Below are positions 34,313 through 45,443 of a DNA stretch of 64,000 nt, piece by piece. The notes beneath the pieces were generated by a model that was given only the letters and a program-made list of their open reading frames with translations, was not told the origin of the DNA and made no database searches. The DNA comes from Haemonchus contortus. Lineage: Eukaryota; Nematoda; Chromadorea; Rhabditida; Trichostrongylidae. The translations under genes were made by a program, and so were the position numbers. The stretch's first letter is position 1. The number at the start of each line of letters is the position of its first letter. Location of the stretch: positions 29,817,496 through 29,881,495 of the forward strand of contig LS997566.1 of the NCBI GenBank assembly GCA_000469685.2. Reading direction: 5' to 3'.

Positions 34313-35395
34313 TTACACATTCGGCGGGCAGAGAGGAGTGCTTGGGTTTTTGACACATAGTCCATTTTTCGTGTTGCACGTGGAACCAGGGAACGTGGTG
34401 CAGTCGCTGTCGACCATACATGGACCAGATCCATCTTCATAGATCATGCCGAAGTAAGTCATGGCTGTGCTATAAAAAAGAAAACTATCGCTGGAAATGA
34501 TTTGGAATTGATTGATACAGCGATGTTCAGATAATGTACGATTTCAAGTGTTCAACGAAAATTTCAGAGCTAACTGAATTTCGAACAGTACTAGACCTAG
34601 CTTGTTGTGACTAAGCTCATTGCTACATAGTTAAGATAAAATGCTACGACTGAGATCAGAGTGCAACTTTCTCAGGAGGGCTGATTCGCGTAATAGTTTC
34701 AAAGCTTGAAAATGGAAATGCAAGCGTTAAGTGAACCATCAAGGGTGGAGGAACAAAATTTAAAAAAAAGTACAAAAAAGAAAGCGTAGGTGAGGGAAGA
34801 ACATAAATGTACATAAACTGACATTTTTTATAAATTCTTCATGTCACTTCAAATCATGACATACCCTTACTATCATTTTCAAAGCATGAATGCCGCTTTG
34901 TGCGGATGAGAAGCACCGATGAAAAACGATGCCGTACACTCGGAGTTTCCTTTACAGCATTTTTTCTCTTTTTTCTTCAGTGCACATCAGATGATATTGA
35001 TGATGCGTAAGTCACCAGAGCAAAACTCTTATAAGATACGAGAAGAAGGAGGAAAAAGAAAGACGAAGGAATTTACTTCGAACTAATTCTCATCTCCAGA
35101 GAAAATATATTCAAACCAACCAAACATCGAATGCGCAATACACCTGTTTTGTTTTTGGCCATAGCACGTATCGGTACACCCTATGCTAACGGCGTATCCC
35201 GAAACCAACTGAAAAACACACATATTTGCCCACAAAAGAGTGCTTAAGAAAGGCTCTTAGGTTGAACTCACTTGAGAAAATACAGTGTAGTTAAAATTTG
35301 GGTCGTGGACGGCAGTGCTATTGATAAAGGCACCAATGTCGTGATTGCCCCACCACAAATCAAATTCTGCTGCTATTGGGATAGTTTACAGCTTC
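34313..35395 (-). pseudogene. CAP gene copy, unit 3 (exons 4-6 only)
   Basis: Exon 4 equivalent is 35395-35272, with CTG TAA near its start. The exon 5 equivalent (ending near 35127) has a 5-bp insertion (extra AAAAC in GGCCAAAAAC) that shifts the frame. The last exon 34469-34313 is intact and ends at CPPNV, with Val to Asp in IYEVG. Exons 1-3 are absent because inter-unit DNA starts at about 35510. It is not functional as modelled. Confidence 0.7.
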
Positions 35396-36404
35396 CTAAA
35401 TGATGAGAACTTTTCCACGACCTTCTGTGCAAAATAAGCTCTGAGTATCTAGAAATATAAAACTCTTGTAGTTCAACGTAGTCCGATTGCAGTAGATCTC
35501 GTCTTTCTCTTTGTTGATATGATGACAGGCTGAGTGAACCTTTTGAGAAAACGCAGTCATTTTCTCTGAAAAATCTGCCAAAGGCTTGCTCATAATAATG
35601 ATGACACACTTCATAGCACTTCAGTGTTCAGTGTCGTTGCTCATAATCACTATTGTCACTTGGGTGATCGGGGGCAGAAATGCGATGGTTCTATGAAGAA
35701 GAATTCAAGCCATACGATTATCACAACACAGTGATACAAAAAAAAGAAGGCCCTGAAGTAGCTTTTTCAAAAAGTTTTCTCGCATTTTCTCTTCCATTCA
35801 GGCTCATTCATTCATTTTTCATTCATCAGCCTGCTCCTGCAAAGTTTGTAAACCGATAGTTCAAAAAAATCACTGACACGAAAGTGAAAATGGAACAGAG
35901 TCTGTTAATATTCAGGTGTTCACCAAAGCGAAACATCTGCGAATCCACAGTGAATTGCTGCCATTCATCCTGGGGAGGCAGTTTCCATTTTGGCTTAATG
36001 ACGCAAGATTGCATGCCAAACTGTGCCAAAATATTTGGCTGAACGCCAACAATAGTGGCAAACTTTCACGAAAGGCAGTTAAGATCAATAGGCTGCATGA
36101 ACGTTCGAGTTTCAAAGGTAAGCATTCGGCAAGATGGGAACAATAATGGCAGGTGTCAGGTGTAGACTTCGGATACCGGGAGAAGAGCGTGCACAAACCA
36201 TATCTAGGACAATTATATTCGGACGTTATGTATTCGACAAGACGGAATTACAAGTGGCAGGTGGCTGGTGTAGTGCGCGAATGTTTTTCACAGTTAGGGC
36301 GTTCAAATTTGGAACTCATGTCAATCTCGACAAGTCCCGTAGTTTTCCATTCTGATTCTTCAGCCAGCAAATCTGTCACGGCTTGGTCACCGCAAAGTAG
36401 CAGG
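35225..36404 (-). repeat. Amplicon unit 4, first part
   Basis: Direct tandem repeat of 28174-29360 (for example 28866 matches 35916 and 29105 matches 36155). It is interrupted after gcaaagtagcaggg at 36404. Confidence 0.85.
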
Positions 36405-37436
36405 GTAAACGAATTATTTCTGAGTGCACCTTTCGAAATTTTCACTGGTTTTCGTGAGCATGAAGCTTCACAACCTTAGTTCAATTCATAGGGCAAGTAG
36501 GGATTGTCTGTCTATATTCTGGAGTTTTGTTTGGTTTTCTCATCAGTCTCTGCATCATTAGATCTGAAGAAATACTAATACCCGTCTCAGACTAGTAATA
36601 TCTGCAGTCATAAGCAGCCTTCAATGGGCATAGCAGGAGAAGTGCAGGAGACAGTTCTCCTGCTATGCCCATAGAGTGCATGTCCCGCATCTTGTGGGCG
36701 GCTCCGTTGAGCTCACATGTACTGTTTCGATCTTACCTATCAAATGTTTCCTAACATGTGATCAAAAAACCACATATAAGCTAAGAAGAGCTTCGCCCAT
36801 GTGGGATGGAGCACGAGCCAGAATAGGCGGTACCATAAACAGAACTTCTTGACTCGGTTCTAGAAATATTCGAACACGCTATCCCGAGAAATGATAAACA
36901 GAAGAGCTTTTCCCTTTTTCAAAGTGTATAGTTTTTAGGTTTTTTTCCGCTGTTTAGATGCGTTTAGGTTTTCTAGCGCTGTTCAGCTGAATGAGAGTAT
37001 GAAACTAAAACAGGGCTCGAAATCCTTCGTTGGCACAACAGAAGTCGAAGGCTTCCCTGATTCTTTGATAAGGTTATAGCAAGTTTAACTCTCCACTCTT
37101 TTTTGAAAAAAATAATAGTTTCCTGTACTTTCCTGTACACGGAGTTCGACACAGGGCTAACAGGGCAGCGCAAATGGTATTCAGTTAAAGTCGGTGCTTA
37201 CGCCTTTGATTGGAAGTCTCGAAGCTTTGCTCTCTTAGAAATAATTGACCATCAAAAATCCAGCTGTTAGACAATCAAAGATGATGCTGTGGAGATGTTC
37301 GGAGTAATGATAGCACCGTTACCATATGTTCTTTATCGATAGACTCTTTTCTTTAAGGAGATATCATTAGTCGAGAAGTCCAGATTATCGGTGGTCGCTT
37401 AAGTTTTGTCGCAAATGATGTCGACCTTTCATAGAA

Positions 37437-38037
37437 TCACAAACACTGCTGTGTAGCGGTCGCCATATAATAGTAAGAAATGAGCAAAGTTCTTATCCCC
37501 CTATCGTATTGCCCTAATGGGTCCCTCTCACTGCACTTACCACTCACTTCTGTCACCCTGCTCCACCGTCCCGTCTTATTGAATGAAACATACTGAATGG
37601 TCAAAGCTACATCGTAGATACCGGAGACGTTAGGGTTTTGGTCCATAGGTGGCCTCTCTTGAGTCCCTTATCTTCTCTTATAAGTTGTGATCAATTCTCG
37701 TCACGAGTGCCTACAATCCCGTCATGTCTAACATCACTTACCAAAATGCTGAGGTTCCACCGTTGGTATGAAAACTGTAATACTACCAATTTAGAACGCT
37801 TTGGGTTCACTGGAACATGAGTTATGAATATGCGACCTAAACTTTCTATCGTGCAATCCCGCCCCTGTGGGCGGAGTTCGGTCCTACTACCTGCTACAAG
37901 TGTTCCCATGCTGCCTCCTGTACTCCTGCCAAATTTGAGCTTTTTAGGTCCACGGGAACAGGAGTTATGAATTTTCGGTCAAGCACACACACCGACAAAC
38001 CAACAGACACACTTAGCGAATTATATAAAGTAGGATA
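37437..38037 (-). repeat. Dispersed repeat, inverse copy of 41790-42520
   Basis: Contains a protein-like frame (37646-37437 minus, with SGIYDVALTIQYVSF and ATATQQCL) that recurs decayed at 41810-42030, followed by variants of a segment around AATTCATAACTCCTG and an end motif AGCGAATTATATAAAGTAGGA. It is probably a mobile-element remnant of unknown class. Confidence 0.55.
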
Positions 38038-38379
38038 ATAGAAAATGAGAAGAGTAAGTTATAACTCAGCATAGCGATCAATTTTGATCCCTCTGTTGTG
38101 GGAAAAAGTTTCCTGAAGTGAATGGTACTTTGTACATGAATTCACGAATAATTTCCACAGAATGAAGGCCAGAAGAAAACTATAGAAGTGAGCATGGTTT
38201 AAGGTAGGCGAACTCCGTAAGCTGGTCTGAAGCAGTCCAGAATCCGGGAAAATCCGATGAAGGTCAGCGGAGAGATTGTTTCAAGATTCTCAAGGTAAGC
38301 AGGGCTGATTGTAAAATCGAACATCCACATCTCCATTCAAGAGCTTTCAGGGCCGGGGAAAACAAGTGTTGAAATGGAT

Positions 38380-39024
38380 CACCTGTATCACCTGTCGTCC
38401 CGTTGATCGTCGATTTCCTCGAGCGGGCGCCAGTAACGTCTCCATTCGTCCCTGTTACGAGCCAGAGTGGTCCAATGAATCGCTCCAGGGACACGAGGAT
38501 CAACATTCCTTTCGTTCAGAGCTTTCGTGAAGAAGTCTGACCATCTCGTTGGCGGCCTTCCTGGAGTTCGTTTGATGTCCCGAGGGATCCAGTCAGTAAC
38601 CGCCCTGGTCCAACGGTCATCACTATATCGCATAACGTGTCCGGCCCACCTGATCTTCGATTTCTTGGCGTGGTCAACGGCATCCCTGATCTTCGTTCGT
38701 TGACGGAGCTCGGAACTCCGGATTCCCTTCTGCACTTGCGTGTATAGGGAAATTCCGAGCATCGTCCTTTCCAAAGCGCGTTGAGCAACGCTGACAGCAT
38801 GCTCATCCTGCTTTCGTAGAGTCCAAGTCTCTGAGGCGTACGTCAAAGCAGGAAGAACAGCAGTGTCGAAAAGGTGAGCGCGGAGCCGGATGTTCTTTGT
38901 CTTCTTCACTACTCCCTCGATATTCTTGAATGCTCCCCACGCAGCGCGTTTCCTTCTGCACAGCTCCGGATGTGCAGAAGGAAACGCGCTGCGTGGGGAG
39001 CATTCAAGAATATCGAGGGAGTAG
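38380..39024 (-). mobile_element. 5'-truncated RTE copy with 5' inversion
   Basis: From the GATACAGGT-type tail at 38380 the minus strand matches the last third of the RTE ORF (38909-38388: [18 protein letters not shown] ... GRPPTRW, open to the stop). At 38970 it meets a 54-bp inverted piece (38971-39024) of the same region. TGAAATGGAT flanks both sides (38370-38379, 39025-39034). Truncation plus 5' inversion fits twin-priming at insertion. Confidence 0.85.
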
Positions 39025-39025
39025 T

Positions 39026-39148
39026 GAAATGGATATAGGGAATTTATTGGAATACTCTTATAAGAGGCAGGTTTCCTGAAAAGAATATCGAGCGCGAGTG
39101 TTGAAATGGATATAGGGAATTTATTGGAATACTCTTATAAGAGGCAGG
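39026..39148. repeat. 46-bp direct repeat beside the RTE fragment
   Basis: GAAATGGATATAGGGAATTT and onward occurs at 39026-39071 and again at 39103-39148, separated by 31 bp that include ttcctgaaaagaatatc. Confidence 0.8.
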
Positions 39149-39256
39149 ACTGAACTCCTCCCATATAGTGGACGTGCTCGAAAAGTTGATTTCTACTCCT
39201 AGATCCTTCAGGCTTAAAAAGAGTATACTAGGCAGAATGGGAACACTGATTCGAGA

Positions 39257-41087
39257 GGACAGGATCAGACTGCGCTCAACGTAGCCGGGTTGTGCCCGCA
39301 ATTCGGATAACCCGAGAAAAAAGGCCAGAATATAAGAGAATGAGGGAATGAAATAAGTCACTAAACACCTGACTCAAGGGGGCACCGTACTGCTTAGGCC
39401 AAAGAACACGTCAGGAGTGTAAGCAGAAACCTCGAGGCCAAGGTAAAACTAGAAATCCGCAGCTTCTCAACATTTCAGTGATGGAGTTGAGAAATCTTCT
39501 TGGTTCCACAATCATCGAAGCTAGAAAATACAATGACGCTTCTCAACACTGAAAAGGTCCGCATATTGGTTTCCTGAAAAGAATATTAAAATTCACCGTT
39601 CCTCATCGCTGTAGAAATTTAGTTGAGAAATCTGCCTAGGTGAATAATCTTCAAGGACAAAACAATCTAATCGCAGCTCTCAACACTGTGGTAGATGTTG
39701 GACTGTACACTGGGCAAATGAATGCTTATCCATGATGTAGAGAGTTTATATAGAGGTCACTATCACTGTCTTAACATGTATGGTCACTGTCTTGACACTT
39801 GTAGGTTTCTGTTTTGACATGTATCGGATTCTCACTTGCCACGTTAAAATATGTCCTCCTGATCCCATACCAATCTGTCCACTTGTTCCCGCATATCATG
39901 ATACAGGAGTACTCCATTATTGGAATGGACAAATTATTGATCTGAATAAGCAATAAGCAACACAATATAATAAGTAATTATATATATATATATAAACCGC
40001 TAACTTTGATGTCCGTTTGTATGCCAGTTTGCGTGTCCTCCCAAAAGTCGCGTAGGCAAATGATTTTATCAATGAAGCGGATACATATATTAGATGAGAA
40101 TCTGTGATCATTAGTAGTCGGATAAGTCTTGCCAAAAGTGATATCGAAGCGAAGAGGAATCGTGATGCAACATTGAGTTACAAACTTCGCTGGAGACGGT
40201 CGTAAAAGCGTTCTCCTGACTATTTACTGTCATGCTAAATCCATATATTATGAACGATTCAACTATCGATTCGCAGCCAACTGAGGGATGAGAGAGGTTA
40301 GGCTTTGTGGCAAAAAAACTTTTTGCTCACGAATAATTTTTAACGAAAGTACCTTTGCATTTAACCTATTTTCTAGACTAGACGCGTATTTTTCTGTAGA
40401 AACATAATCGGAAATCCAAAGAAATCACTGGAAATCTAATCTAATCGAGATTTCCAATTTTAAATGTGAATTTCGCTCACAGATGCGCATTCCAAAGAAA
40501 TATCCATTTCTTAATACTTCAGTAGCCAGATGAAGGTGTTCCAAATTTGAAATTTAGGCGAAATCTATACGACAGCTTGGTTGGGCATAGTTCAAGATCA
40601 AAAGAAGACATTTGAGCTCAGCAAAGTTCTCCCTTCAAGGGGGGCCGTGCTCAGGATTGGGTGATGTCATGGGCAAAACTTCTTAAATAAGTTTCTAACA
40701 GCCCAGACACTGAGAAAAAAATAATCAAAGTAGAGGGACAGGTCAAAAAATCAAGTGACGGAGAGCCACCGACAGGAGCGTTCTTGCACTGGGCGGTACT
40801 TTTCCCACAGGTTCATACATAACTCCATTCAAAGAGGGCGTGGAGGCTAGAGAAATGATATGAAATGCTGGAGGAATGAGCAGGGCCTTACGGTGCTGAC
40901 GGTGCTGGGCATGCATGCATAGCAAAGCTCCGCCCACCATAGGGGAGGGGCATGCGTTGAGGTGTCAAGTTCTTTTCGAGAAAGCTTATGAATCTATTCA
41001 AAAACGTACTATAATGTGGAACGTAAGTGGCTAGAGGCCAAAGAAGGAATGCGGCTAAAACCCTGAAGTAAGGGGGTTTGTCCTAAG
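39257..41087 (-). repeat. Amplicon unit 4, second part
   Basis: Resumes at gaggacaggatcagactg and follows unit 3 with more divergence, including the 850-bp unit 3/4-specific segment and the TATA-like site. It ends in a G-run at 41086-41102, before the KR-repeat gene would be reached. No intact gene was found in it. Confidence 0.8.
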
Positions 41088-43458
41088 GGGGGGGGGGGGG
41101 GGGTTGACGAGGCAAAATCAAATACCCTAACCAAGCACTATCCGAGAAAGCAAGCTTCACTCTTTTCAGATCGGAAAGTGCTCTCTGGAATTGCTTTCTA
41201 TTCATTCTGAACAAGGTGGTATCCGAGTAAACAAGCGTCCTCATAAAACCAGTGAGGTTATGGTTAGACCGGAGGCCTTAGATAGTTATGCTTACTAAAC
41301 CTTTCTAGACTTTCTGTATCATCCCCTGACCAAGACTATCCGAGGAAGTCATTATTAGAATGAAACTTCCAAACCGAAATTCTAGATTGTTTGTACCAAT
41401 CTTTGTCCTTATTACTTAAGAAGGAGGAAAGCCCGGCGTCAGCTGGGTGATCCGACTGGTACGTAATATTCCGTAATATTCCTTGATATTTTAAAGTTCT
41501 TGTTCGATTTCTTCCACTTCTTTGTAGCATTCCTGAATTCCTCCGGCAATGTACAGAGTGCTTTGTTATACTTCTTCGACCCGCTGTATATGCACCGACT
41601 TATCTCATTTCGACCATGCTATGTGTTGTGTCGACTATCTAAATGTAGTTTGCATCGCGCTCGCTTCACTCTGGATTTTGCGCTGACATATGTAGAGCAA
41701 CAATCTCAATAATGTCTTCATTTCGCCACGGAAGTGGGACAAATCAATTCCGCTCCTGAGGCCTCATTGGATTATCTTCGTTCATCGAAGATAAGGGACC
41801 TAAAAGAGCAAGGGCCACGTACTGATCAAAATTCTAACATCTTCGGAATTTACGATGTAGCCTTCACTACTCAGTATGTTTCATTCGCTAGGACGGGATA
41901 GTAGAGAGGTTGGCAAAAGTAGTGGTAAGTGACAGGGACCCATTAGAGGCAATACGATGAGCAGATGATGGTTCTGTTCATTTCTTGCTATTGAATTGCG
42001 ACCGCTACCCAGCAATGTTTGTGACTCAATAGAGAATCCTACTTTATGTAATTCGCTAAGTGTATCTGTTGGTGTGTCGGTGTATTTGTGTGTTTGTGTG
42101 TGTGTCGGTGTGTGCGTCTGATCGGAAATTCATAACCCCTGTCCCCGTGGACCTAGAGCGTTCAAATTTGGTAGAAGTAAGGAGAGCCGGATAGGAACGC
42201 CTATGGTAAGTGGTAGGACCGAACTCCGCCTATAGGGGGCGGGGATTGCGCGATAGAAATTTTAGGTCGCAAATTCATAACTCCTGTTCCAGTGGACTCA
42301 AAGCGTTAAAACTTGGTAGGAGTACAAGGGGTGGCATGGAAACACTTATAGCAGGTGGTAGGACCGAACTCCTCCCACAGAGGACGGGGATTGCGCGATA
42401 GAAATCTTAGGCTGCAAATTTATAACTTCTGTCTACGTGGACCTATTGCGTTGAAATTTGGTAGGAGTACAGGAAGCAGGATAGGAGCACTGATCGTGGG
42501 TGATAAGCGGTGATTACAATTGAAAGAAGTTGATAAGAGCCTAGAAAGGCGAGAGCTACAGGAACCGTTACTTACTTCGTGTCAGAGCCTTGGCACTTCG
42601 GTAAGGGGTGTGATCGAAAAGGGACCGTAGATGTTAATTGATAAAAACTAATAGCAACTGTTAGAGATTGATAGAAACTGATAGAAGGCGAGAGCTAATA
42701 AGTTTACAACGGCTTTCGTATTGACAACTGAGCATTCCAGTAGATAGTGCAGGATGTTAAGGGACCGAAGTTAATTAGATAGGGACAGATAATAACAAGC
42801 GAGCATGTGCTGCAATCCTCCACTTCGTGTCAACAGAGGAACCTTTTCAATGACGGCAATGTAGCATGTGACGTGGTCATAGGTACTCTGTGTTATGATC
42901 AAACACAGACTCTTTAAAATGTTTCATTAGGACGGGTAAATGCAGTAATAGCGACTGATCAAAGGCATTTCTCCATACCGAAATGAGAATTTAGTTCGTT
43001 TCTTGCTATTAAACTACGACCGTTACGCAGTAAGCTTTGTGACACAATGAAGTACCACGATTCCTTTTTGTTTCGTGGCATATCATTTCTGACTAAATCA
43101 TCTGACCGCTAATGATTTGGGATTCTCAATAAATGAAAAATCTATGGGCAAAATGTTCCATTGATAACGACATCTATGGTAGGCGTTATTATCCATTCCT
43201 GGGTACCATTCAAGACATCTTTTGTTAATCAATTAAGCCATCAATGTGACACAATTTCGAGATGAAGAGCAACGAATTGAGACTTCTGATTTAGGCATGA
43301 GCATCGCACGTACTGAGTACCAATACCATTGTATCATTGGTCCTGTGCCATATTTTGTTTCTGAGGAGGTCTCCTGTCCCCATGGAAACACAAAGTTGGA
43401 AGGAGTACCGGTGGCGGGATTAAAACACTAATGAAGGGGGGGGGGGGACGGTACGAAC

Positions 43459-43686
43459 GTGCGTCCGAGGGTGCGCGCGGCAAATTGCGCGGCGAAGTTC
43501 GTGACTATTTGTACGACTGCGGCGCCAATTTTCGGGGCACAAACTCGAAGTAGTGTAGTTTAGTAGGGTCAGATGACCCTCTTGATCTACTCTATTTCAA
43601 GTTTGGGCCCCAATGATAGGCGCCAAAGTCGTTCAAATCATAACGAACTTCGCCGCGCAATTTGCCGCGCGCACCCTCGGACGCAC
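43459..43686. mobile_element. Foldback element with GC-rich ends
   Basis: GTGCGTCCGAGGGTGCGCGC at the left is inverse to the right end, with inverted similarity through GCGCGGCGAAGTTCG and an AT-richer middle. It shares TTGGGGCCCAATGAT-like inner sequence with 25895-26100, so the two belong to one family. Confidence 0.7.
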
Positions 43687-44421
43687 ATACCCAATGAAGG
43701 GTAGCAAAACCAGACTCCGCCCACAATGGACGGATTTGAGCAGAAATTAATGACTCCTGTCCCGTGGACCTAGAAAGTTCAAATTTTGAAGGAGCACATG
43801 GATGTGGACAGTTAGAGTGGGCAGCAGGATCGACTCCACCCACAGGGGACGGAGTTTGCACGAAAATTGTCAATTTGACCCTAGGGCGTTCAAACTTGGA
43901 AGAATTACTGGAAACATGATAGGATCACTTATGGAGGGTGGCATGACCGGACTCCCCCCACAAGGAGCGGGGTTTGTGCGAAATAAGTGTTCGAGCGGAA
44001 AATCATAACTCCTTTCCCCGTGGACCTAGAACGTTCAAATTTGGTATGATTAATGTGAACAGGATGGGGACACTCATGGCAGTTGGCAGGACCAGATCCC
44101 GCCCACAGGAGGTGGGGATTGCGCTGAAACTGTCAGTTTGGCCTTAGGGCATTCGAAGTATTCCAATCGCACGGAAATTTCTCGGAGGTGCGCCTCCTTA
44201 GCCCATTAGTCTTTTTTTCTCTGAATAATCGCCTTTGTGATATTATGCGATTGTCCATCCAGACACAGCAAAGATGATTTACAGAACACACAGCGAATAT
44301 GTCTTACAGAAAAAATCCAGCATACAATTTGGAGCTAATACTGTGGGTGTAGAGCTTTCGAAGAAAAAGGAGAATCCGAAGTGTTACTTATGCATAGCAA
44401 GTTTCTTACAGTAAGTAGGAG

Positions 44422-44477
44422 CGCCCGGCGAAGCCGGGCGAAACATGAGAAGGAGGGAGGCCCGGCGTTAGCCGGGC
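44422..44477. repeat. GC-rich palindromic repeats (GCCCGGCG..AGCCGGGC)
   Basis: Two adjacent hairpins, CGCCCGGCGAAGCCGGGCG (44422-44440) and GGCCCGGCGTTAGCCGGGC (44459-44477). Related copies lie at 41430-41447 and 44828-44848, each after AGGAGG-like purine runs. Confidence 0.7.
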
Positions 44478-45443
44478 GGCCCCTATGGTCCTTCCTATAT
44501 CTGGAATTCTCAACTAATTATATCTCCGAATAGAAAAAGGCCCATTGATAACAACATCTGGTAATGGTGCTATCACCGCGCTAAATATTTATGAGTACCG
44601 CCCGAAGCTTTGATTGCTGACGAAAGAATTCTTATTGTGTATTTAACTTTAAGAAAGACAGCAAGAGATCGAGACTCCAATTGAAGGCGTAAGCATCGAC
44701 TTACCTGAATACCTTTTTCACCGCTCTGCTAGTCCTGTGTCAAGCTTCGTGTGCCGGAAAATATTATTTGTTTCAAATAAGGAGTGAAGAGTTAGCCGAT
44801 TATCACAACTTTGTCAAAGAAGGAGGGAAGCCCCGCGTGAGCCGGGCAAACGGACTGGTGTTTTTATAAAAAAAATGATGGAATAAGGCTGAAGGTATTA
44901 TCCGATGTGCACCACAAGAAGTGTTGAAGTTATTTCTGACAGGTACATAGATATAGTCGACTGAAAGTTACCATAGAGAATCGGGACAGCTCCCACGATA
45001 GGCAAAAGATGCTTTCGGGAGCTTTAGAAATAGCCGCTGTTATATGGGTGTCACACTGACAGGTCGTTGATTACCAGTTGAGACTCTCTCGTGAGATCAC
45101 ATCATGTTCTCATTTTAACTGCTCCACTCACTAAGTTAATATGGATATGAATTTGGTCAGTGAACCCAGAAAGTATCACTATTACTGTCGCAAGAGGGCG
45201 ATGGGTCATAAAATCATTTTTGTTCGGAAGTTTGCAACTCTTTTATTGGCATTTTACGAATGAACCCGTCAACAAGATCGTTTTGATGAGAAGAATTTTC
45301 ATCATTCAACAGAAGTTCAAGTATTTCAAGCAGACCTGAGAAAACAATAAGCGTTAACAATTCGATCAGTTCACATTGGGCCTCTACAGTATCGTGCGCC
45401 GAATGAAGGCGGTGCTACCAAAGGTCTAGCTGCATTGCCGACC

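Larger units (their letters stand above)
28174..35224 (-). repeat. Amplicon unit 3 (minus orientation)
   Basis: The whole stretch repeats at 35225 onward with an offset of about 7050 bp. It carries the same gene order as unit 2 in the same orientation. Differences from units 1 and 2 include about 850 extra bp (29988-30853), loss of the 81-bp repeats and a Penelope-like insertion at 33428-34174. Confidence 0.88.
36405..39256. other. Composite insertion in unit 4
   Basis: About 2.85 kb absent from unit 3. It holds a perfect 18-bp hairpin (36624-36672), a dispersed repeat (37437-38037) and an RTE fragment (38380-39024). Bases 36673-37436 and 38038-38379 show nothing recognisable. No clear target duplication was found for the whole block. 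Confidence 0.7.
41103..45443. repeat. Repeat-rich region without recognised genes
   Basis: Contains the dispersed repeat family (41790-42520, part at 42880-43045), many divergent copies of a segment with CATAACTCCTGT and GTGGACCTA followed by GGCGGGGATTGCGCG (about 42120, 42265, 42415, 43365, 43750, 43990), a foldback element and GC-rich hairpins. Bases 44860-45443 are unremarkable AT-rich DNA upstream of the DSL gene. Confidence 0.6.

Noticed and set aside
41086..41102. Poly-G run as a G-quadruplex regulator
   Set aside because: A single homopolymer at the end of unit 4, like other G or C runs here (48246, 49154, 59106, 62874); probably simple repeat or assembly noise.
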